Shown: positions 26,501 to 36,205 of the stretch, piece after piece
Numbering within the stretch: the first letter of the stretch is position 1
Layout: every line of letters begins with the position of its first letter
From: Tetragonia tetragonoides
Taxonomy: Eukaryota > Streptophyta > Magnoliopsida > Caryophyllales > Aizoaceae
Direction: 5' to 3'
DNA: 64,000 bases
NCBI GenBank assembly: GCA_038025085.1
Contig: CM076151.1
Location: 11,878,501 to 11,942,500, forward strand
Program-made: the position numbers and the translations under genes
The notes under the pieces: generated by a model
The model's input: only the letters and a program-made list of their open reading frames with translations
The model's database searches: none
What the model was told of the DNA's origin: nothing

Positions 26501-27971
26501 TATAATCAAAGGTTAGAGAAACATAGCTAAACAATAGTACAATACCATGGCTGACGATCCAGTTTCCTTGCAAGGTAGAACTCAAATGGTAAATTATAGT
26601 GGGTGCAATCTTTCGGGGCAGATGGGATACCTTACGAGAATATTCTTCATGACTGAATTCCAACAGGGCTCCACGCATCTTTTAAAGAGTCTGTACACTG
26701 TCTGTCAATCTGTCGTCTATAAGTAATGAGATGCCTTATTTCAGTATCACTCAGAGGATCATAACCTGCAGAATAACGAGTCTATAAGGATCCTAGCGTT
26801 GCTACACTCAACAAAAAGAAAAGAGCACAACAAAAAAATCCAAGATTATCTTATTTTAACTGTGAAGAACTATGCAAGTCAAACAGGAAGACTAAATGCT
26901 CAACAGTGTGATGTTGTATTTGGCGTTTTTGACTCATGAGCAGATCATTAAAGCTTGCAGATGAGAAGTGCAATAGAAGGAAATGCATAGCTTGGATATC
27001 CATCTTATCTAAAAGGAAAAGAAAAGCTGGGAAGTCGGTCGATTGTATGAATTAACGTGTTGCAATGAAGTATATTCGTCAAAGATAAAATCATAAAACG
27101 CGAACAAATGAGAAGAGCCTCATTTATATAATAGCCAGCATAATTCCACAAGAGTATATCAACATCTAATGATTTTCTGATTGATTATTTTACTAGTTTG
27201 TCCCTATTGGATACAAACTTAGAATACCGTGGAAGGAGACTCAGGCCTAATTGGGCTTCACTGAGTTAATAGCAAGGGAGCTACCCCACATGACATTATC
27301 ACGATTTAGTTGTGTGGACTGAAGATGAAAGATAAAACACACGTCTGCTAATCAGCAGAAACTGAAAAGATAAGAGAACAGAACTAACATCAACAATACA
27401 TGAGCAGCTGATGGTCTGAAAAGTACCCTGCAGAAACAAAGAGCTGCATACCTTGTGGTTCTGCTTCTCTTCTGCTCCCTTCCTTGCAACAACTCCCATG
27501 GAAGGAGTGGGGAAAGCCCCTTAATACTAAAAGAAGAGATACAATATGATGGTGTGCTACCTCAGGCACTAAATATGATTGATACTAATAGTATCCCCAG
27601 CAAGGAGTAGGATTGAATACTACCTACAGTAAATTACACTATGAAATGCCCCTTGCCCTTCCACTGTTCTAGGCAAATCCTATGTTTAGTACCCAAGTGT
27701 AGGAGGAAAGAGTAGTGCAATGTTTCCAGTTATCAGATCATTTTCACAAAGCTTCCCAACAAAATTTTAGTTGTTCTAGCTCCTAACTCTCACCCAATCT
27801 ATATAGAAAAATTCCACACTCTTACAAACTTTCCCCACTAGAATTCAGGAAAGGGATTTACCAATAACGCATCAACTGCAACAGAAATCAGCCAATTTAC
27901 AGCGACCATAACATCATACAAAATCCACACATAGTAACACATTCATGTAATTATATCGTTTCCCCAGAATC

Positions 27972-30169
27972 ATGTACAAACTGAGACTCCCCTGTCTTGG
28001 CACATAGGGTGTTTGGGTGTCTTGCATTTGCTGTTAATCCAGATCTTGGCACTCATAAGTTTAAAGCTAGAGGGATTCCTTGTGTGTTTTTGGGATATCC
28101 TGTCAGTCAAAAGGGATATAAACTGTTAAATTTGGTCACTAAACTCTCTTTTGTTTCTAGAGATGTTAAGTTTGTGGAAACAGTTTTTCCATTTCATCAT
28201 GATAGTTGTAGCAAGGTGATGCAACCAGTTCCTTTACCTCTGCCAGGGGTTCATTATGATGATTCTGATACTCTTACTTCTATCTTTGATTCTGATCCTA
28301 TCACCCCTGTCTCTCAAGCACCACATTCTCATACTGAGCCACCTCTCACAAATTTAACACCACAATCACAAGTTCAGCCACCTGTTAGAAAGTCACAAAG
28401 AGTCCCACAACCTCCTTCTTGGCTTTCTGATTATGTCAGTGCTTCTGCATCACTCTCTTCTTTACCTAGTCATGCTGCAAATGCTCCTTTTGTTTGTCAT
28501 GTGACCACTACTGAGTTGAAGACCAGTTTCCAAGCTTTCCTAACTGCTGTTACACAGAATGTAGATCCTTGTTCTTTTCTTGAGGCTGTACAGGATCCTA
28601 CTTGGTGTAAGGCAATGAATTTGGAATTAGAGGCTCTTGAGGAAAATGGAACTTGGGTGGTTACTGAGTTACCTGTTGGGAAGAAGGGCAATTGGTTGTA
28701 AGTGGTTGTACAAGACTAAGTACAAGGCTGATGGTACTGTTGAAAGGCCTAAGGCTAGGCTTGTTATTCAGGGTTGTGGTCAGAGATATGGAATAGACTA
28801 TGAGAAGACCTTTGCTCCTGTGGCAAAGATGACTACTGTGAGGGCCTTACTTGCTGTGGCTGCAATGCGAGGTTGGCATACATGCCAAATGGATGTGAAG
28901 AATGCGTTTCTCCATGGTGACCTGGAAGAAGAGGTTTACATGGCCCTTCCTCAAGGTTATACTGCTCCTGGTCAGAAAATTGTGTGCCAGAGGGGGAGTG
29001 AACTGGATATTTCTGGTTCTAGTGGTGGTTCCAGAGGACCTAAGAAAGTGTGCAAGCTTCTTAAGTCTCTCTATGGCCTTAAGCAGGCCCCTAGACAGTG
29101 GTTTGCAAAGTTATCCACTGCTCTCTTTTCTTTTGGATTTGTGCAGTCCAAAGCAGATTACTCTTTCTTTACTAGGCAACAAGATGGCATGTTCACTGCA
29201 ATACTTGTTTATGTTGATGATATGGTGATAACTGGCAATAATCTTGATGATATACAGAAAGTCAAACAGTTGTTGAGCAAAGAGTTCCATATGAAGGATT
29301 TAGGAGAACTGAGGTACTTCCTTGGATTGGAAATAGCAAGATCTGAGCAAGGAATGTTTCTGTCACAGAGGAAATATGTGCAGGATATGTTTGCGGAATT
29401 CAACATGACAGATTGCAAGCCACTCAAACTTCCACTAGATCAGCATACTAAGTTGCAAACTGACAGTGGGACACTACTTACAGAACCAGATTCTTACAGA
29501 AGACTGATTGGGAAGCTGATTTACTTAACAATAACTCGACCTGACATCACATTTTCTGTCCAGGTATTGAGTCAGTTCATGCATGCTCCAAGAACTGAAC
29601 ATATGAAGGCTGCATTTCATGTGCTTAGGTACTTGAAAAATGCACCAGGACAAGGCATCCTCATGGCACACAGTACAGCAGCACACTTGACTGCATTTTG
29701 TGATTCAGATTGGGCAAGCTGCCCCATCTCTAGAAGGTCAACAACTGGATATTGTATTCTGCTTGGAAAATCTCCTGTGTCCTGGAAGTCTAAAAAGCAA
29801 AATGTGGTAGCTCGCTCATCTGCAGAGGCAGAGTACAGGTCCATGGCATTAACAACATGTGAGGTTACATGGCTGGTCAGCTTACTCAAGCATCAAGGTC
29901 TCACTAAGCTTCCACCTGTTGATCTAAAGTGTGACAACCAGGCTGCCCTTTACATTGCAGCTAATCCAGTCTTTCACGAGCGGACTAAACACATTGAAGT
30001 GGACTGCCACTTCATCAGGGATACAATCAAGTCTGGATTCATAAAGCCTAGCTATGTTCCCACCAATCTGCAACTTGCTGATGTGTTTACCAAGATCCCA
30101 TCTGTAGAGCAGCACAGGAAGTTACTTCACAAGTTGGGAGTTGCAGATAGTCCTCCACTCTCAACTTGA
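27972..30169 (+). pseudogene. Copia retrotransposon 3' half: integrase end, RT, RNase H
   Basis: Degenerate pol of a Ty1/Copia element. It begins inside the integrase C-terminal region (HRVFGCLAFAVNPDLGTHKF, then GIPCVFLGYPVSQKGYKLL). It continues through the linker and enters RT with the usual W-x-x-A-M-x-x-E-L-x-A-L-E-x-N-x-T-W block. An extra G in AAGAAGGGCAATTGG (about 28686-28688) shifts the frame, so the RT ([43 protein letters not shown] active site) is read from the next frame to the stop at 30169. RNase H motifs are present ([30 protein letters not shown]). It is followed at once by a polypurine tract and LTR. Confidence 0.9.
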
Positions 30170-30435
30170 GGGGGAGTGTTAAGAGACTTGGTTATTGCTC
30201 AAGCCACTACTGCTGATGTGGCGATATGAGCTGTCCTATTTCTGTTAGAAGTTTGTTAGAAAACTCTTTATTGCTTTAATTCTTTTCCTGCTGTGTTGCT
30301 TTTACGCTGAGCTATATAAGCTCATTGGTCTGTAATAATAACTCCGTTAGACAGATCAATATATTGCTCCTCCTTCTTCTCTCTCTAAAATTCCTCTCTA
30401 GCAATGAATTATGGAACTCAACTTGGTATCAAAGC
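30167..30435 (+). mobile_element. Single Copia LTR with polypurine tract and primer-binding site
   Basis: Polypurine tract GAGGGGGAG (30168-30176), LTR from TGTTAAGAGACTTGG (30177) to AACTCA (30420), 244 bp, then ACT and the primer-binding site TGGTATCAAAGC (30424-30435), complementary to initiator Met-tRNA apart from one base. A polypurine tract on its left and a primer site on its right mean this one LTR is 3' LTR for the pol half and 5' LTR for the gag half. Confidence 0.85.
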
Positions 30436-30747
30436 TTGGTGTTGGCTGAAGATTGAGGGATCTTGAGTTGAAGCGATTGAGTAAGTTTTAATCTCGATTT
30501 GTCTTTCTGTTAAACACTTCATAAATTGATTTTAGTTTGAATCTCTAGACCTAATTTCTGAGTTTATTCATGTTTCGAATGGTTGAATTGAGTTCCTCAA
30601 CTGTTCTAGCCTAAATCTGTGAATGATCATATTTTGTATGATTAGTTTTTAGATCAATTCATCTTCGATTGCTTGGTTTGTTTAATCAAGCAATTCAGCT
30701 TATTATCTAGAGATTCAAACAATTTTTTTTAATCTAGATTCTTCATA
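30436..30747 (+). other. Copia 5' untranslated leader
   Basis: Non-coding stretch between the primer-binding site and the gag start at 30748. No motif beyond T-rich tracts is seen. Confidence 0.6.
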
Positions 30748-32899
30748 ATGCCTGATGAAGAACGACAGCAAAATCCTCTTCCAAATATGCAAAATCCTTT
30801 GTACTTACATCCTTCGGATGGTCCTGGTACCTTAACTCTTCCATTAAAACTGACTGGTGCTGAGAATTATAGAACATGGAAACGTTCAATGGAAATCAAC
30901 TTAGCTACTAAACGTAAGCTAGGATTTGTCACAGGAACTGTTGAGAGACCTACTGATCAGATTAAGGCAGATCAGTGGGATACTTGTAATCACATGGTGA
31001 TAGCCTGGATAATGAACTCTGTTTCAGACACTATAGCACAGTCAATTTTGTTTATGAACTCTGCACTTGAGATCTGGAATCAGTTGGAAAAACGTTTTGC
31101 ACTCAGTAATGGCTCAAGGAAATATAAATTGTGCAAGTCCACTTATGATTTGAGACAGAATCGAAGTTCTATCAATGAGCATTACACACAGATGAGAGGG
31201 TTATGGGAGGAAATTGATGCTATGAGCTCATTACCTAAACTCACAACTATCACAACTGAGATGAGTACATTTCTCACTGCACTGAGTAAGCAACAGGAAG
31301 AGCAGAAACTGTTTCAGTTTCTGAATGGATTGGATGAGGCTTATGCACCACAACTGAGAAAAACGTTTTGCACTCAGTAATGGCTCAAGGAAATATAAAT
31401 TGTGCAAGTCCACTTATGATTTGAGACAGAATCGAAGTTCTATCAATGAGCATTACACTCAGTAAGAGGCTTATTACCTAATGTGGAGACAGCTTGTTCT
31501 ATGCTCCAGCAGGAGGAGTCACAGAAGGAGATCCTGAATTCTGGAAAATTTGAGGTGGAAACAACAGCTCTTTACAGCAGGAGCAATGAATATCATTGTA
31601 CTCAGTGTAATACTAAAGGTCATACCAAAGAAAGGTGCTGGCAAGTGATTGGTTATCCAGCTTGGCATCGTCTGGCAAAGAAGTATCCTCAGAGAAGGTT
31701 ATCTGGTGGTTATAAGGGCAAGGGTGTGTCTGACACAGTTAGAACTGTTGCACATGCTGATGCAACCAGTGTGAAGAGTGATGGCATGATATCATTCACA
31801 CAACAACAGTTTGAGCAACTTCTCAAAGGCTTTCCTCAGGGATCCACAAGCAAAGCTAGCAGCCACATGTCTGAAACTGATGATGAATTGGACAATAGCT
31901 TTGCAGGTACTATTTATTGTGCTAGTGCCTCAATTTCTACTGATGATTGGATCCTAGACTCAGGTGCTACAGATCATATGACCTCAAATTTTGCCTCACT
32001 TCGTCATGTTAGACCTGTCACACACAAGCCACAAATAAATTTGCCAAATGGTGAAACCTCTGATATCACTCATATAGGACAAGTTCACCTTGAAAACAAT
32101 ATTATGCTTCGTGATGTGTTGTGTGTCCCCTCATTCAGATTTAATCTCCTATCTGTTCCTAAATTGGCAAAAGATAATGATCTATGTGTGACATTTTTTG
32201 CTAAATTCTGCATTGTTCAGGATTGTGTCACCAAGACCTTAAGAGGCATTGGTAAAGAGAGGAATGGATTGTACTACTTGATCAATCTTCCTCTCAATCA
32301 AATTGATCAAACATTGACCAAGTCTGCGGTGGTCATTTTTGATGAAGGCTCTCCTCAGCCTCATCCTCTCATCCTCCTCATCTGTCTGCAGTATCCTTTT
32401 CTTGTGCTGTTGACAGGAATGCAGATCAGTTTTCTACTGCATTAAATACCACAGTTGCTTCCAAGTACTGTCTATGGCATCATAGACTAGGTCATGCTCC
32501 TTATGATAAAATAAAACACATTCCTGCTGTTATCTCAGATGTTAAACACAAAGTTTCAGATGTCTGTATTACATGCCCTATGGCAAAAAAATGACTAAAT
32601 TGCCTTTTCATTCTAGTACATCTGAGTCACCTCATCTGTTTGATCTTATACATATTGATATTTGGGGAGCATATAGAGTGCCTACACATAAGAATTACAG
32701 ATATTTCTTGACAATTGTGGAGGATCACAGTCGAGCAACTTGGACATTTCTCTTACAATACAAGTCACAGTCCTTTGAAACTCTGAAAAACTTCTTAAAC
32801 TTTGTCAGAACACACTTCAAGTGCACTGTAAAAACAATTAGATCTGACAATGCACTTGAGTTTGATTCTGGTCCGTGTCAAGACTTCTTTGCATCAAAT
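30748..32899 (+). pseudogene. Copia retrotransposon 5' half: gag, protease, integrase start
   Basis: gag starts at 30748 (MPDEERQQNPLPNMQNPLYL). It carries the retrotran_gag core (NYRTWKRSMEINLATKRKLG, W-x-x-C-N-x-M-V-I-A-W-I). A 101-bp internal copy inserted at 31358-31458 closes the frame. The frame from 31483 carries the zinc knuckle CTQCNTKGHTKERC and the protease DSGATDHM. Further frame breaks lie near 32380-32400 and in the A-run at 32579-32585. The integrase zinc finger (HHRLGH...CITC) and the catalytic region (HIDIWGAY, RSDNALEF) follow. The coding sequence stops inside the integrase at FFASNGI, before the catalytic Glu, where the TRIM sequence begins. It is dead. Confidence 0.9.
31087..31458 (+). 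repeat. 101-bp direct duplication inside Copia gag
   Basis: 31087-31187 and 31358-31458 are the same sequence (starting GAAAAACGTTTTGCACTCAG), 271 bp apart and apparently identical. The second copy replaces the normal gag codons after APQLR and introduces a stop. Confidence 0.95.
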
Positions 32900-33243
32900 G
32901 GTATCAGAGCGGGCTTTGGTCCTGCCTTTATGACCCCTTGTTGGCCCACATGTTGAAGCCCAAATGAGGCAATTGTGCGGCGGGGTAGTTTAATTTGACC
33001 CTTGTTTAGCCCACGCGCGTGTGACTGGCCCAAGTTGGCTTTGATTGGTCCACGCTTCAGCCCAAGATGGGTCTTTGCGTGAGATGGGGTGTTGAAGTGG
33101 GTTGTTCCACATTGATCAAGAAAGAGTGGCTTAAGGTGTTTATAACTAAGGGAGTTACTCCACCCATTGCCAATTGGTTTTGGGTTGTAACCTCATTTAT
33201 GTTATAAGCACTCTCTTAATGGGCCAAATTATAAAAGTTAACA
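32893..33243 (+). mobile_element. TRIM retrotransposon, copy 2, lacking its 5' LTR
   Basis: Starts at the primer-binding site TGGTATCAGAGC, which fuses directly to Copia integrase codons. Then comes a non-coding internal part homologous to copy 1, a GAGATGGGG polypurine tract (33081-33089) and an intact 3' LTR (33090-33243, 154 bp, TGTTGAAGTGGG to AAGTTAACA). There is no 5' LTR and no target duplication. Confidence 0.85.
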
Positions 33244-35162
33244 TAGAAGTATTCCACTGTCTCGAATATTACCAGGCAATTCTTGCTACTCCGGTATCAA
33301 AACGTCAATTGTCAACAATTGCAGCTTATCATGAGCAGATATGATCCCACATTCCCACCTCAAGAAAGGAAATTCACAACCCACCATATATTGGTAATTA
33401 CTTCACCACTTCTCGATTGCACATATAAGGGAGATACAAGGGAGGAATCTAGAGAGTTAAACACAAACTTTCACTCTCATCTGAAGCCGGTAACAGTACT
33501 TGCGCTACCTAGGACAAATCCACACAACGTTTAAGCGAGGATCAACTACATGATACTCCGTATAAGACTAATGAGAGAGCCTGAACCCAAAAATAGGTCA
33601 TAGTGTGGGAGATTCCTTAATCCTACATAAACCCCCATTAACCTCCAAATGATCGATTTGGAACTCACGTCTCATAACTTGCAATCGGACAGTAACACTA
33701 CATTCATACAACAGTGAATCTCTAATCCTGAAGAAAACCAAATTGCTGCTACTGGTAACCCTAATTCCTAGACCAGTTCAATTGCACCAAAACATGTTAT
33801 CCATGCTCCCAGAAAAAACAAAAAAAAAAAAAAAAAACAGCCGGTAAACTCTTTGTCTACAACCGTTGAAATGGAAAACCCTAAATTAAGATGTTTTCGG
33901 GTTAAGAAACCTAAAACCCTAAAAAAAACACTATCGATAATTTAAGCGACAAAGACAGACCAAGAAATGTAAAATTAGGGATTAAATTATGAATCCTTGT
34001 CATCACAACCTAGGGTCAGAAACACCAATAGATATATTCAATTGATTGCAAACTAAATCGATCAGAATTGATCCAATTGTGAAATGAATACGAATTTGAA
34101 GAGAAAGAACAACTCATGTACCTGAAAACATACCAATGGACACGAAGGGCGCAATTCAACGTCCTTGATCCTCACTTTTGTTCGTCGAAAGTCGAAGTGC
34201 GTAGAGTCGTTCAAAAGGGAGGAGAGAGAAAATTGACGTAGGGTAATTGGCGCCAAAATCAAATCGCTCTTTAATTAACAGTGACCAATTCGTTGTAATG
34301 GTTACGGAGTCATGGAGTGTGAACTGTGAAGCAAATCGCAGCTTCCCGAAACCAACCTCCCCTCCGAAAAAAAAGAAAAAAGAAAAAAAAAACTTGATTT
34401 AAGTCAATTGTTGGTGCTTTTACCAGGTTCCAGGTCAATAAATGTAAATTAGGTCGGTGGAGGCTTTTTCTTTAGCTTTTTTTTTTCTTCTTTTTCTAAC
34501 AAAATAGATTTCTTATGAGGTCGGTTCAATATGAGGTTACCTCAACATGATGTAGTACGTATTTGAGGTGCTTCACGTTAAAACTGCCTCATACGATTTT
34601 TTTGTATTTTTGCCATCATACATGTCTCAAAAAAAGAATAGCTACATTATATGAGTAGATGCTCGGACTACAACTGTCTACTACTAATGTCAGTGTAAAA
34701 GAAGTTAGCTTAATTATCAAAAGGATTTGATCATATGATGAATTATTTGTTGGTTCTCTATCCTCAAATTAGAAATAGGTATCATTATTAATCAAGTACA
34801 TGATTGAGGTGTACATTGTCAACTAATGACCCACAAAGCTAACTAACTGTTGAATTTTCTCATGACAATATATGAGGTGTGTGTTTTCCTGATGTGCTTT
34901 AAATATGCTTAGCAACGAATAGAGATTTTCCTTGTCAATATATGATTATGAAGGTTCTCCTTGTCCCACACTTCACAGTATGACTTAGGGATTATTAGGA
35001 GGATGAAGCGATTATTCTCCAATTATATACGTGTATATCATTGCCAATATAATGTGAATACATTCAGTACACTTACATGTTAGAAGTTCCCTTGCCTGTG
35101 ATTCAATGAGTGTTATGCCCAAGTTGGTGAATGACGCCTTAAGAGCAAAAGCCCCATTCAGG

Positions 35163-35193
<31 letters not shown>

Positions 35194-36160
35194 GGGGTGG
35201 GGATGGGGAAGGAGAGAACTATAATTGTGGATTACAGGATGAGATCGAGTTACTATATATTCCGTATATGGATTAGGTGATCTGGATTCATTTATTCATC
35301 ACCACAAGAAATCAATCAATGTTTTTAAGGAAACAATTAAAAGTCATCACGTTACACCAAAATTATCCATCAGTTAATGATGTTCACTATTCACTAACAA
35401 AAACTCAAAGATGCGTTATTTCTAACTAAAATTTTGTTATTTCTAACTAAAATTTATTTTTCTTAATTACTGATGATGACTAAAACTAAATTTACATAGA
35501 GTTTATTTACCAAACCGAACACAAATTGGTGTTATTATTACTAGCGTAAGGATAATGATAGTTCAAATCTAAAACTTCTGGACAAACATACAATCGCAAC
35601 TCGCAAAATCAAACCCAAATTGACTTTCATATTGATTTGTCATAGAACATTTTGAGTTAAAGTCTAAATTAGAGTGTAATTAATAATATTGGGAGAAAGA
35701 GAAACGCATACGATTCATAGGCTCAATCCAGCTCCATGACCATTACTATTGCATATAATTCACAAGACTTTTGCAACACTAAAATTAGGTTTCGGACAGT
35801 AACAGAACAGCTGCAAAACAGTCATCCAACTCCAAGTGTGAACTGAGAGCCCAAAGCCAAAACATAGCAATTTGCAATGAAAATTATTGGTACGAGCTAG
35901 TAATAGACGTGTGCCAAAGAACCATATTAGTGTTATATGGTCTGTCTACTAGACTACGACTATAAGCAAATATTTACGGCTATGTTTTGAGCTTCCAACA
36001 AAATGTAAACACGTGCCCCAAAATGTTACAATTGTTTTTTGGGCCGATCATATCCATCTTTGATTTCATTTTCTCAACGTTCTAGCTCACCCACCTCCTA
36101 TCCACGTGTCTAACATCTAAAATCCTCTTTCTCTCTCCAAAAAAAATAGATTTTTGGACT
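33244..36160. other. Intergenic or intronic, no coding gene supported
   Basis: Contains an A-run at about 33819-33837, the possible minus-strand 5'-UTR block (34134-34300), a G-rich repeat at 35161-35216, and otherwise ordinary AT-rich DNA leading to the receptor-kinase promoter. Confidence 0.45.
35161..35216 (+). repeat. GGGTGA repeat, G-quadruplex candidate
   Basis: Several GAGGGT units pass into GGGGGTGGGGATGGGG, giving at least six G-runs of three or more within about 55 bp on the + strand. It lies about 1 kb upstream of the receptor kinase start. Confidence 0.8.
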
Positions 36161-36161
36161 C

Positions 36162-36168
36162 TTTATAA
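36162..36168 (+). promoter_or_regulatory. TATA box of the lectin receptor kinase
   Basis: TTTATAA lies 38 bp before the ATG at 36206, which implies a very short 5'-UTR (about 10-15 bp). Confidence 0.4.
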
Positions 36169-36205
36169 GCAAAAACTTCATAATGAGCTTACGTTTTGTC
36201 ACTCA

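Larger units (their letters stand above)
26628..34300 (-). other. Possible spliced minus-strand gene, unidentified, holding the Copia insertion
   Basis: Three exon-like blocks on the minus strand. (1) A non-coding, CT-rich block ends at about 34134 with a strong GTATGT donor, like a 5'-UTR exon. (2) 27452-27499 encodes MGVVARKGAEEKQNHK and ends at AAG|GTATGC. (3) A block begins after CTGCAG at 26764 and reads YDPLSDTEIRHLITYRRQID then RQCTDSLKDAW to a stop. The open frame and codon use of block 3 look real, but its start phase does not match the end of block 2, so at least one small exon would be missing. I do not recognise the protein. If the model is right, the Copia/TRIM mass at 27.97-33.24 kb sits in its first intron. 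Confidence 0.25.
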
